A stretch of DNA of 64,000 nucleotides from Comamonadaceae bacterium PBBC2 (lineage in GTDB: Bacteria; Pseudomonadota; Gammaproteobacteria; Burkholderiales; Burkholderiaceae_C): assembly GCA_002255935.1 (NCBI GenBank), contig NKIO01000001.1, positions 124,001 to 188,000 of the forward strand, given 5' to 3'. Below, in pieces: positions 38,686-47,621 of this stretch. How positions within the stretch are numbered: position 1 is the first letter of the stretch; each line of letters opens with the position of its first letter. A model generated the notes under the pieces. The model was not told where the DNA came from and made no database searches. It was given only the letters and a program-made list of their open reading frames with translations. The translations under genes were made by a program, and so were the position numbers.

Positions 38686-39162
38686 ATGAAAGGCGACCCC
38701 CAAGTCATTGCCCATTTGCAGGCACAACTCAAGAACGAGCTCACCGCGATCAACCAATATTTCTTGCACTACCGCATGTACAAACACTGGGGTTTGGACA
38801 AGCTGGCCAAGAAGGAATACGCCGAATCCATTGGTGAAATGAAGCACGCGGACCAACTGATGGACCGCATCTTTACGCTGGACGGTCTGCCCAATGTGCA
38901 AGACATGGCAAAAATTTTGGTGGGTGAAGATGTGCCCGAAGCGCTGGCGTGCGACCTAAAGGCCGAAGTGGGCGCGCAAGCCACTATCAAGGCAGGCATT
39001 GCCCACTGCGAAAGCGTGCGTGATTACGTATCACGCGACCTGCTGCAAAAAATTCTGGACGACACCGAAGAGCACATCGATTTTCTGGAAACCCAGATCG
39101 AGCTCATCAGCAAAGTGGGACTGCAGAACTACCTGCAGAGCCAAATGGGCGAGCTGAGCTAG
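38686..39162 (+). CDS. bfr: bacterioferritin
   Basis: MKGDPQVIAHLQAQLKNELTAINQYFLHYRMYKHWGLDKLAKKEYAESIGEMKHADQLMDRI. Confidence 0.97.
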   Translation: MKGDPQVIAHLQAQLKNELTAINQYFLHYRMYKHWGLDKLAKKEYAESIGEMKHADQLMDRIFTLDGLPNVQDMAKILVGEDVPEALACDLKAEVGAQATIKAGIAHCESVRDYVSRDLLQKILDDTEEHIDFLETQIELISKVGLQNYLQSQMGELS

Positions 39163-39230
39163 ACCAGCAGCAGCAGGCTAGCTGGCAACACAGCCCTCAA
39201 GCGGGGCCTCCGGCAGGTGTTCGCATGCTT

Positions 39231-39259
39231 TAAAAAGCCCCTTCTTAGGGGTTTTTTTG
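39231..39259 (+). terminator. rho-independent terminator after bfr
   Basis: AAAAAGCCCC-TTCTTA-GGGGTTTTTTT. Confidence 0.75.
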
Positions 39260-39271
39260 TTTCCTGAATGC

Positions 39272-39292
39272 AAATGCGATAGATTCTCATTT
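39272..39292. promoter_or_regulatory. candidate Fur box upstream of bfd
   Basis: AAATGCGATAGATTCTCATTT imperfect palindrome. Confidence 0.6.
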
Positions 39293-39315
39293 AAAATAGC
39301 GGTATCGATATTGCC

Positions 39316-39549
39316 TTGCCAAAAGGATTCAACGTGATTGTTTGCGTCTGCCGCCGCGTCTCTGACAAAGAAATCGTCCACCACGCCAGTGAAGGCAAAG
39401 GCTTTGACGACATCCAGTTTGACCTGGGTGTAGCCACCCAGTGCGGGCGCTGCGAAGACTGCGCGCGCGACATCGTAGAGCAGTGCCACGCGAAATCTGC
39501 CATGGCCCACGGGGGCTGGATGCCCATGTCCCTTGCCATGGGACGCTAA
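39316..39549 (+). CDS. bfd: bacterioferritin-associated ferredoxin
   Basis: VIVCVCRRVSDKEI...GVATQCGRCEDCARDIV [2Fe-2S] ligands; GTG start at 39334 equally plausible. Confidence 0.88.
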   Translation: MPKGFNVIVCVCRRVSDKEIVHHASEGKGFDDIQFDLGVATQCGRCEDCARDIVEQCHAKSAMAHGGWMPMSLAMGR

Positions 39550-39589
39550 TTTCGCCTTTTTAGTCGCTTTTTTTCGACCGTAAACAGGA

Positions 39590-41956
39590 ATGCTTCTTGT
39601 TTATATCCCTTTAACCGTAGCAAGCCACATGGGTCAGCGTCAGTTGCCCTACATAGCCAGCCAGCCCAACCCTCTGACCATGAAACCCGCTATGCCACAC
39701 ATCGCTCCTGCTAAATCAGCCGCATTGCCGCGCACGCCCGCTCTGCACGCCACCCCACTCTTGCCCCTGGGCGCCATGCTCCTGGCGGGCTCCATGTCGG
39801 CTCTGGCCCAGCCCGTCAACCCGGCGGCCAACCAGGCGGAAGTCAAGTCCCTGAAGCCCATCACGATTGTGGAAAAAGCAGAGGCGCCAGAAGGCAAAGA
39901 CAGCCTGCGCACCACCACCACCAGCATTGGCAAGGGCAAACAAGAGCTGCGCGACATTCCCCAGTCGGTAACCGTTGTGACCGAAAAGCTGATCGACGAT
40001 CGCAACCTCGACACCCTGAAAGAAGTGCTGCACAACACAGCGGGCGTGACTTTCCTGGCGGCTGAAGGCGGCGAAGAAGACATTCGCCTGCGTGGCTTCT
40101 CGTTGGCGACCACCGGCGACATCTTTGTGGACGGCATGCGCGACCCCGCCTTCTACGAGCGCGACACCTTCAACAGCGACCGCATTGAGCTGCTACGCGG
40201 CTCTGCCTCCATGCTGTTTGGCCGCGGCTCCACAGGTGGCGCGGTAAACCAGGTGAGCAAGCAACCCCGCGCCATGGATGACAATGAAATCTCCACCACG
40301 CTGGGCAGCTTCAACTACGCCCGCGTGACCGGCGACTTCAATGTCAGCACCGGTGAAAACTCGGGCCTGCGCATCAATGCTATGGCCACCAAGGCCGACA
40401 ACAATGGTTCCGGCAGCGCCCTGAACAAGAAGGGGATCGCCGCCACCTACCGCTTTGGTATTGGCACCAAAGACGAGTTCTCTATCGGCATCTACAGCCT
40501 GATCAACAACAACGGCATGAACTACGGTCTGCCATGGATTCGCCCCACGGCAACATCGCCCGTGGGCGATACCACGGTGAACGACAACCTGGACCCGAGC
40601 AATTACTACGGCATGTCCAGCGACTACAACGACGGCAGCGCGCGCAATTACACCGTCAGCCACACCCACCGTTTTGACGATGGCTCCGAGCTGAAGACCG
40701 CATTGCGCAGTGGCACGTACACCCGCGACCAACGCGCCAGCTTGATCCGGTATTGCACACGCTCTACCGCCAACCCACTGTGCGCTGTTGGAACGGTGGC
40801 ATTGGATAACTTCACGCCAGGCAACTACTTGACCCGCGCCAACCAAACCAAGATCCAAGACCTGAACTCTTTGTACGGCCAAAGCGACTACACCGGCAAA
40901 TTCACCGCATGGGGCCTGGGCCACACGCTGATCACCGGCATCGATTTCGGTCGTGAAGGCAAAAATGTGTACGCCGCAGCGGCCATCACCAAGCCCAACA
41001 CTGCAGCCAACACGCCGAACGACGGTGCGTCCGTGCCGGAATGGTCACGCGTGCTGCGCAAGTCCAGCGCCTTCTCTGCGGATAACTTGGGCATCTATGC
41101 CCAAGACATGGTGCAAGTGGCCCCCACCTGGAAGGTACTGGGCGGCCTGCGCTATGACAGCATGCGCGGCTCCTTTGACAACATCGGCACCACCGGCATT
41201 ACCAGCAGCTACGCGCAGACCATTGGCGATTGGAGCCCACGCGTAGGTGTGCTGTACCAGCCGAACGATCTGCATTCGTACCACTTCTCGTGGGGCACAT
41301 CGTTCAACACCTCGGCCGACACCTATTCGTACAGCGCACTCAGCGCCAATACGGATCCAGAGAAAAGCCGCAACATCGAAATCGGTGCCAAGCTGGACAC
41401 CGCCGACAAGCGTTTCACCACGCGTTTGGCGATCTTCCAATCGACCAAGTACAACGAGCGCAATACCGATCCTGATTCGGCGGCTACTGCGTTCTTGCTG
41501 TCTGGCCAACGCCATGCGTCGGGTGCAGAAATTGACGTGACCGGTCGCCTGACACCGGCTTGGGAAGTGTTTGGCTCTTACATGTGGATGCCGGATGCCG
41601 TGATTGACATCGCAGCGCCCACCGCAGGTGCCGGTGACCGTGCGGGCGAACGCCCTGCCCTGACACCTATTCACAGCGGTACGGTGTGGACAACTTACCA
41701 GCTGAACTCGCAATGGCGTGTGGGCGGCGGCATTAACTTCCGCAGTGAACAGTCTCCTAACCGCAACCCCGGTTTTATGGCCAAGGCGTTCACTACGGTT
41801 GATTTGATGGCGGAGTACACCTACAGTGAAGCCATCTCGGTCAAGGCCAATGTCACCAACGTGAACAACACCTTGTATGCAGACGCTCTGTACACCGCGT
41901 TTTACGTGCCAGGCCAGGGTCGCAACACCCAAGTCACTTTGAACGTGAAGTTCTAA
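39590..41956 (+). CDS. TonB-dependent siderophore receptor
   Basis: Plug [34 protein letters not shown]-terminal beta-barrel ending in aromatic F; start may be 39679. Confidence 0.94.
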   Translation: MLLVYIPLTVASHMGQRQLPYIASQPNPLTMKPAMPHIAPAKSAALPRTPALHATPLLPLGAMLLAGSMSALAQPVNPAANQAEVKSLKPITIVEKAEAPEGKDSLRTTTTSIGKGKQELRDIPQSVTVVTEKLIDDRNLDTLKEVLHNTAGVTFLAAEGGEEDIRLRGFSLATTGDIFVDGMRDPAFYERDTFNSDRIELLRGSASMLFGRGSTGGAVNQVSKQPRAMDDNEISTTLGSFNYARVTGDFNVSTGENSGLRINAMATKADNNGSGSALNKKGIAATYRFGIGTKDEFSIGIYSLINNNGMNYGLPWIRPTATSPVGDTTVNDNLDPSNYYGMSSDYNDGSARNYTVSHTHRFDDGSELKTALRSGTYTRDQRASLIRYCTRSTANPLCAVGTVALDNFTPGNYLTRANQTKIQDLNSLYGQSDYTGKFTAWGLGHTLITGIDFGREGKNVYAAAAITKPNTAANTPNDGASVPEWSRVLRKSSAFSADNLGIYAQDMVQVAPTWKVLGGLRYDSMRGSFDNIGTTGITSSYAQTIGDWSPRVGVLYQPNDLHSYHFSWGTSFNTSADTYSYSALSANTDPEKSRNIEIGAKLDTADKRFTTRLAIFQSTKYNERNTDPDSAATAFLLSGQRHASGAEIDVTGRLTPAWEVFGSYMWMPDAVIDIAAPTAGAGDRAGERPALTPIHSGTVWTTYQLNSQWRVGGGINFRSEQSPNRNPGFMAKAFTTVDLMAEYTYSEAISVKANVTNVNNTLYADALYTAFYVPGQGRNTQVTLNVKF

Positions 41957-41961
41957 ACACC

Positions 41962-42657
41962 ATGCTCCTGCACCTGCCCGACATCCTGACCCCCGACGAA
42001 GTCCGCGAGGCGCAAGCCTTGCTGGCCACTGCGCCGTGGGGGGATGGACGTGTGGGTGCTGGCGAGCTGGCGCGGCAAGTCAAGAACAACGAACAGCTGG
42101 ACCACGACTGCGATGCAGCGCGCGCCATTCGGACCCTGGTGCTACGCGGCTTGGACCGCAACACCACGTTCTTCTCTGCGGCTTTGCCCAAGAAGGTGTT
42201 TCCCCCGCGGCTCAACCGCTATGGCGGAGACAGCAACTACTACGGCAACCACATTGATGGCGCGGTGCGCTACACGCCGGGCACCACCACCAGCATTGCC
42301 GAACGCGTGCGTACCGATGTGTCGTGCACGGTATTTTTGAGCAACCCTGAAGACTATGACGGCGGCGAACTCTGCATCGCCGATACCTTTGGCGAACAAG
42401 CCATCAAGTTACCCGCAGGGCATATGGTGCTTTACCCCGGCACCAGCCTGCACCAAGTCAAGCCGGTCACCCGTGGCCACCGTTTGGCTTGTTTTTTTTG
42501 GATTGAAAGCATGGTGCGCAGCGATGAGCAGCGCCGCCTGCTCTATGAACTCGACATGAACCTTTTAGGCTTGCGCCAGCAGCATGGTGATTCCGACGAG
42601 ACCGTCGGCTTGACCGGCGTGTACCACAACCTTTTGCGCATGTGGGCGGATACCTGA
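41962..42657 (+). CDS. Fe2+-dependent PKHD-type dioxygenase (PiuC/PigE-like)
   Basis: [63 protein letters not shown]. Confidence 0.92.
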   Translation: MLLHLPDILTPDEVREAQALLATAPWGDGRVGAGELARQVKNNEQLDHDCDAARAIRTLVLRGLDRNTTFFSAALPKKVFPPRLNRYGGDSNYYGNHIDGAVRYTPGTTTSIAERVRTDVSCTVFLSNPEDYDGGELCIADTFGEQAIKLPAGHMVLYPGTSLHQVKPVTRGHRLACFFWIESMVRSDEQRRLLYELDMNLLGLRQQHGDSDETVGLTGVYHNLLRMWADT

Positions 42658-43364
42658 TGAACGTGCCAAGCGCTTCTCCTTCCCGCACCAGCGTCATCGT
42701 GGTGACCGTATTGCTGCTCCATGTGGGCGGCCTGTGGGCATTGCAATCGGGCCTGCTGCGTCGCATCGTTGCTGATCTGGTGGTTCCGGCCGAAGTGCTG
42801 ATTGACATGAGCCCGGCCGATGCCGAACCTGCTCCGCCCAAGCCGCCTGCGCCGGTAACCCCGCCGCCACCGGCCCCGCGCACGCCAGCGCCACAGCCAA
42901 CACCGGCCAAAGCCCCGCAAACCGCGCCCACACCCCTGGCCTTACCCGCCACCCAGGCCGAGCCGGACAACTCAGCCTTGAGCCCGGCACCGGTAGCCGT
43001 GGCCGCCAATACCAGCGCCACCGGCACCAGCAGCGCCAGCCCGCCCCCGGGCACCGCCGTAGCTGCCAGCCGCGCGCCAGCGCTGGAGCTGCCCAGTAGC
43101 GATGCGCAATACCTAAACAACCCCACACCGGCTTACCCCGCGGTGAGCAAACGATTGGGCGAGCAAGGCAAGGTCGTCATTCGCACCTTCATTGGCGTGG
43201 ATGGCGTTGCCCAACAGGCCCAAATCAAAACGTCCAGCGGCTATGACCGCCTGGACCAGGCCGCTCTGGCCACCGCCTTGAAGTGGCGCTACGTACCCGG
43301 TAAGCGCGCAGGCGTGGCCGAGGCCATGTGGTTTGACGTGCCCTTCAACTGGGTATTGCGGTAG
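42657..43364 (+). CDS. tonB: energy transducer TonB
   Basis: Pro-rich middle, C-terminal NPTPAYPAVSKRLGEQGKVVIRTFIGVDG. Confidence 0.92.
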   Translation: MNVPSASPSRTSVIVVTVLLLHVGGLWALQSGLLRRIVADLVVPAEVLIDMSPADAEPAPPKPPAPVTPPPPAPRTPAPQPTPAKAPQTAPTPLALPATQAEPDNSALSPAPVAVAANTSATGTSSASPPPGTAVAASRAPALELPSSDAQYLNNPTPAYPAVSKRLGEQGKVVIRTFIGVDGVAQQAQIKTSSGYDRLDQAALATALKWRYVPGKRAGVAEAMWFDVPFNWVLR

Positions 43365-43422
43365 CCCGCATTGGCACTGAATCGTCTTGGAATTTTTACT
43401 TTTTTAAATAACGGAAATCACT

Positions 43423-44139
43423 ATGGAATCGCAACTCGGACTCATCACTTTGTGGACACAGGGCGACTGGGTCACCCGTTCCGTCGCGGCCCTGCTGCTG
43501 ATCATGTCGTTGGCATCCTGGATCGTCATACTCAGCAAGGCGCTGGACATCGTCAAGTACAAAGCCCTGGCCCAGCGCACTGAAGCCTTCTGGCACAGCA
43601 AAGACTTTGCTGGTGGCGTTGAAGCGCTGGGCGTGGCCAAGGACAACCCGTTTGTGCAAATGGCCCACGCCGGCCAGGAAGCCACAGCCCACCACCGCAA
43701 CACCCAGGCCCAGTTGCACGACAGCCTGGACGTGAGCGACTGGATCAGCCGCACACTGCGCAACTCGATTGACGACAGCACTGCACGCTTCCAAAGCGGT
43801 CTGGCCGTGCTGGCTTCGGTCGGTTCCACTGCGCCGTTTGTTGGTCTGTTTGGCACCGTGTGGGGTATCTACCATGCTCTGGTGGGCATTGGCGCCAATG
43901 GCCAGGCGGGTATTGAAACCGTGGCCGGCCCGATTGGTGAAGCCTTGATCATGACGGCGCTGGGCTTGGCCGTGGCCATTCCAGCGGTGCTGGGCTACAA
44001 CGCCCTGCTGCGCGGCAACAAGTTCATCCTGACCAAACTGAACCGCTTTGCGCACGACCTGCACGCCTACTTTGTGACCGGTGCCCGCGTGGGCAACCAG
44101 CGTGGTGGCCAGGTGCTGCCGCTGCACGCCGCTAAATAA
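43423..44139 (+). CDS. exbB: MotA/TolQ/ExbB proton channel family protein
   Basis: VGSTAPFVGLFGTVWGIYHAL...PIGEALIMTALGLAVAIPAVLGYN. Confidence 0.95.
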   Translation: MESQLGLITLWTQGDWVTRSVAALLLIMSLASWIVILSKALDIVKYKALAQRTEAFWHSKDFAGGVEALGVAKDNPFVQMAHAGQEATAHHRNTQAQLHDSLDVSDWISRTLRNSIDDSTARFQSGLAVLASVGSTAPFVGLFGTVWGIYHALVGIGANGQAGIETVAGPIGEALIMTALGLAVAIPAVLGYNALLRGNKFILTKLNRFAHDLHAYFVTGARVGNQRGGQVLPLHAAK

Positions 44140-44160
44140 CTTTCCCCGGGGAAAATTACT

Positions 44161-44586
44161 ATGGCTTTCGGAATGCACGACTCTGCCGCCGACCTGGACG
44201 GCGACATGATGAACGAGATCAACATGACGCCCCTAGTGGACGTGATGTTGGTATTGCTCATCATCTTCATCATCACCGTGCCGGTGATGAAACACGCGCT
44301 GCACGTCGAGCTGCCGCGCGCCACCACCCAGCCCCAAACCGTGAAGCCGGATGTGAACCAGCTCAGTATTGACGCCCAGGGTGCCTACTTCTGGAACCAA
44401 AAGCCCATCACCCTAGAGGCGCTGGAGCCCCTGCTGCGCGCAGAGGCCGAAAAAGCACCCCAGCCCGAGCTGCATATCCGTGGCGACAAGGCCGCGCGCT
44501 ATGAGTTTGTGATGACAGCCATGGCCCAGGCGCGCCAAGCCGGGCTGAAGAAGATCGCCTTCATTTCTGAGCCCGGAACCAAGTAA
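44161..44586 (+). CDS. exbD: ExbD/TolR biopolymer transport protein
   Basis: NEINMTPLVDVMLVLLIIFIITVPVM. Confidence 0.95.
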   Translation: MAFGMHDSAADLDGDMMNEINMTPLVDVMLVLLIIFIITVPVMKHALHVELPRATTQPQTVKPDVNQLSIDAQGAYFWNQKPITLEALEPLLRAEAEKAPQPELHIRGDKAARYEFVMTAMAQARQAGLKKIAFISEPGTK

Positions 44587-44588
44587 AC

Positions 44589-44822
44589 GTGACCGTAACC
44601 CCGCCCACTACCCTGCCAGACGACACTGCGGGCGCATTGCCCGGTGCTGCGCCTGCGGCTGTGGGCGCGGCGACTGACAAGCCGTTGGCAGCGGGCAACA
44701 CAGAAGAGGTGCTCACCGCCCAAACCCTGTTGGTGGGCCGCCCCTGGGTCGGCATTGAGCACAACGGCCAGCATTACCGCCTGCAGACCACGCGAGCTGG
44801 TAAGTTGATACTGACCAAGTAG
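44589..44822 (+). CDS. hemP: hemin uptake protein HemP
   Basis: Small protein with terminal HNGQHYRLQTTRAGKLILTK; GTG start. Confidence 0.85.
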   Translation: MTVTPPTTLPDDTAGALPGAAPAAVGAATDKPLAAGNTEEVLTAQTLLVGRPWVGIEHNGQHYRLQTTRAGKLILTK

Positions 44823-44830
44823 CTCCTACC

Positions 44831-44899
44831 TGAATTCGGCATCCAATGTGCCACGCAGGCCGTGGATAGTGCGGGAGCAGCTCCTAACTTTGTAGCAAT
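44831..44899 (-). repeat. family A dispersed repeat (core 44863-44882), 3' of hemP
   Basis: ggccgtggatagtgcgggagcagctcctaactttgtagc. Confidence 0.87.
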
Positions 44900-44920
44900 T
44901 CGGTCAAAAGCGGGGCACCG

Positions 44921-45292
44921 CTACGCCGCCTCCAGCATGAACTCAACCTTCACGGCCTCAAAGGGAAACACAACGCCCCCCTCTGCAGCACGACTAAGAA
45001 CACCGGCATCCAACAAAGCCACTACATCCCCGTGCACAGCCTTCACGTCACGCCCAACGCGTCTGGCCGCCTCGCGGATAGACATGGCACCCGCGCCACA
45101 CATGACTTTGAGCAGCTCCCATCGTTTGGCCGTTAGCACCTGCCACAACAACTCGGGCGTGGCAAAACCAATACGGGCCTCACGCTCAGCGCGACCGGAC
45201 TTCATGGCGCTGGCTGCATCTGCAAGCGTGTCCGCCAGGGAGCGAACCTCAAGAATGACTGTGTTCATGATTCCACCTCGTAATATCTGCAT
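44921..45292 (-). CDS. HTH antitoxin, TumA-like
   Basis: RWELLKVMCGAGAMSIREAARRVGRDVKAVHGDVVALLDAGVL winged HTH; directly downstream of the TumE-like gene. Confidence 0.8.
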   Translation of the reverse strand: MQILRGGIMNTVILEVRSLADTLADAASAMKSGRAEREARIGFATPELLWQVLTAKRWELLKVMCGAGAMSIREAARRVGRDVKAVHGDVVALLDAGVLSRAAEGGVVFPFEAVKVEFMLEAA

Positions 45293-45596
45293 TGAAGTCG
45301 AGCATCAGCTGTTCCGGCGTTGAGAAGGCATAGTCCAGCTCCTGCCCTCCGAAGTGCCGGTGATCACCCTTACCGCGCTCGTTGTCATATCTCAGAACGC
45401 ACTGCCCACCAACCACATATGCAAGACGATATTTGAACGGATGCTCAGACGGCGGGACAGGTGCAGGGACTCGCCATACGGCCACCTCTGCAAATGCGCC
45501 GAGAGCAAGGACAACGCGACGGCGAATGAGCGGGACAGCCTTCATGTTGGACATTGTGACAACACAGCATTCTGTTGTCAATTTGTCCAACAACAT
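45249..45596 (-). CDS. TumE-family (DUF6516) toxin
   Basis: MKAVPLIRRRVVLALGAFAEVAVWRVPAPVPPSEHPFKYRLAYVVGGQCVLRYDNERGKGDHRH; start at 45596 has a good SD (AGGAGAgtcaATG). Confidence 0.82.
   Translation of the reverse strand: MLLDKLTTECCVVTMSNMKAVPLIRRRVVLALGAFAEVAVWRVPAPVPPSEHPFKYRLAYVVGGQCVLRYDNERGKGDHRHFGGQELDYAFSTPEQLMLDFNADITRWNHEHSHS
45546..45591. promoter_or_regulatory. 19-bp inverted repeat (17/19) over the 5' end of the TumE-like gene
   Basis: GTTGGACATTGTGACAACA-cagcattc-TGTTGTCAATTTGTCCAAC. Confidence 0.75.
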
Positions 45597-45652
45597 TGAC
45601 TCTCCTGTGCGCAAGGAAATGCTGTTCCCTACGAGTTGCACTGCATCGCCAG

Positions 45653-46078
45653 CTACCGCATATGCCGCAACTGCGCCTTCAGCGCAGACAACATCGCCTT
45701 CTTACGGTCCTTCAATTCGTCCGCGCCAGCCAACACGGCCAATCGCCGGCCATCCGAGTAGGCTCCCTCCAGAAAACCGGTCTGGTCATTGGCCCTGTCG
45801 CCATGCCAAAACACTAGGCGAATGCAGTCCTTTCGGTAGAAGTTAAAGACTACTAAGTGCCGCCGATATTCTTTGGGGTTGAAGGGCTCCATCGGCCCGG
45901 TGAAGAAGAATGCCGGGGCATTCCATTTGATCTCTTCGCCAATGCTTTTGTCTGCCGCGAGAATGGTCTTGCGCAGCAGGGCCGCCAAATCTGCCAACGG
46001 ATGTTTCAACGTCTGCATATAAGCGTCGACCGCTGCGGTGTCTGTGGGTTTGGTGGTGGCTGTGGGGCTGGGCTTCAT
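45653..46078 (-). CDS. DUF1801 domain protein
   Basis: LHPLADLAALLRKTILAADKSIGEEIKWNAPAFFFTG. Confidence 0.85.
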   Translation of the reverse strand: MKPSPTATTKPTDTAAVDAYMQTLKHPLADLAALLRKTILAADKSIGEEIKWNAPAFFFTGPMEPFNPKEYRRHLVVFNFYRKDCIRLVFWHGDRANDQTGFLEGAYSDGRRLAVLAGADELKDRKKAMLSALKAQLRHMR

Positions 46079-46089
46079 AGCCCCCCACT

Positions 46090-46749
46090 CTACGCCAGCG
46101 GCATCAAGCCCGATGTTTTGCAGGTGTACATGGCCTGGTCTGCCACGTCCAAAATGTCGCGCAGGTTGTCCCCATCTTTGGGGTACCAGGCGTAGCCCAC
46201 GCTGGCCCCGACTGCCACGGTTTCGCCAGAGTCCAGCGTCAGGTCTTTCGACACCACATCCACCAGTTTGTGGCCCAGTGCTTCCAGTTGGGCGCGCTCG
46301 GTAATCGACTCTACGATCAGCACAAACTCATCACCGCCGAGGCGCGCCACCGTATCAGATTCGCGCACGATAGACACCAGGCGCTGTGCCACGGTGACCA
46401 ACACTTTGTCACCCGCGGCATGGCCATAGGTGTCGTTGATGGCCTTGAACTTGTTCAGGTCCAGCATCAGCACCGCAAACTGCTTGCGGCTGCGCCGCGC
46501 ATGGCGCATGGCCACCTCAAAACGGTCCATCATCAAGAGCCGATTGGCCAGCCCGGTAAGGGGGTCTAGAAAGGCGCTCTTTCTCAGGGCGCGCTCGGCA
46601 TCCTTGAGCTTGGCCAGGTGCTTTTTTAGCCTTTGGTTTTTGGCAGAAGCCTGGCGCAGCCGCAAGGCAAACACCGTAGCCAGCAGGCCCAAAACCACAG
46701 TGAGCGCGGCAAATAAATAACTGGTGAAGGCATATTGCATGGTGTGCAA
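46090..46749 (-). CDS. membrane-anchored GGDEF diguanylate cyclase with I-site
   Basis: RESDTVARLGGDEF (RxxD I-site plus GGDEF), N-terminal TM. Confidence 0.92.
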   Translation of the reverse strand: MHTMQYAFTSYLFAALTVVLGLLATVFALRLRQASAKNQRLKKHLAKLKDAERALRKSAFLDPLTGLANRLLMMDRFEVAMRHARRSRKQFAVLMLDLNKFKAINDTYGHAAGDKVLVTVAQRLVSIVRESDTVARLGGDEFVLIVESITERAQLEALGHKLVDVVSKDLTLDSGETVAVGASVGYAWYPKDGDNLRDILDVADQAMYTCKTSGLMPLA

Positions 46750-46857
46750 CTATTCTGGGTTCAGCGCGCGGGGTTTGCGACGGTTTGAACACTCTTTTAC
46801 AAAGCGCCCGCCCTATACTGACCACTGATCCACGGCCTGCAAAAAAGAGAGAACGCC

Positions 46858-47397
46858 ATGTCCGCTTACGTCGCCTTGCTGCGCGGTATCAATGTCGGCA
46901 AAGGCAACCGCCTGCCCATGGCCGATTTGCGTGCCATGCTGACGGAAATGGGCCATACCGATGTGGCCACGCTGCTCAATAGTGGCAACGCGGTCTTTTG
47001 CGCCAAGAGTGCACCTTCTGCTACGCATGCGAAGCGCATTGCGGTGGCTATCACCGGCAAGTTCGGGCTGGATATTTCGGTTGTGGTGAAGTCTGCCGCC
47101 GAGTTTGCGGCGGTGGTGCAAGGCAATGCCTTGGCCGACGGTGCAGATGATCACTCGCGTTTATTCACCGTATTTGCGCAAGAGGCCGAAGCACTCAGCG
47201 CACTGACCGCGATTACCCCCCTGGTGGTACCGCCCGAGGAATTTGCCATTGGCCCGCACGCGGCCTATTTGCACTGCGCCAGCGGCGTACTAGAGAGCAA
47301 AGCCGGTGCCGCGTTGCTGGGCAAAGCTGGCCGCCTGGTCACCACCCGCAACTGGGCCACCACCTTGAAGCTGCAGGCGTTGCTCCAGGCGCTGTAG
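46858..47397 (+). CDS. DUF1697 domain protein
   Basis: MSAYVALLRGINVGKGNRLPMADLRAMLTEMGHTDVATLLNSGNAVF. Confidence 0.92.
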   Translation: MSAYVALLRGINVGKGNRLPMADLRAMLTEMGHTDVATLLNSGNAVFCAKSAPSATHAKRIAVAITGKFGLDISVVVKSAAEFAAVVQGNALADGADDHSRLFTVFAQEAEALSALTAITPLVVPPEEFAIGPHAAYLHCASGVLESKAGAALLGKAGRLVTTRNWATTLKLQALLQAL

Positions 47398-47411
47398 CAA
47401 GCGCAGGCCTC

Positions 47412-47528
47412 AGGGTGGATATCGGCGCAGCAGCCTATTTTCAGCACGCCCAGCAGCGTGGCTACCAGGGCAAAGCCGGGCCGATGCTGTTGTTTAGCAC
47501 CACCGCAGCGCAGTTTGCAGAAATTTAA
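47412..47528 (+). pseudogene. possible C-terminal gene remnant
   Basis: Open frame without start DIGAAAYFQHAQQRGYQGKAGPMLLFSTTAAQFAEI*, abutting a family A repeat. Confidence 0.3.
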
Positions 47529-47585
47529 GCCCAATACGGCTTTCAGACCGTGGATAGTGCGGGAGCAGCTACTTATTTAATAGCA
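47527..47585 (-). repeat. family A dispersed repeat (core 47551-47570)
   Basis: accgtggatagtgcgggagcagctacttatttaatagc. Confidence 0.87.
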
Positions 47586-47621
47586 AATGTCTGCTGCCAA
47601 GCCCGTAACTCCTAGGACTTA

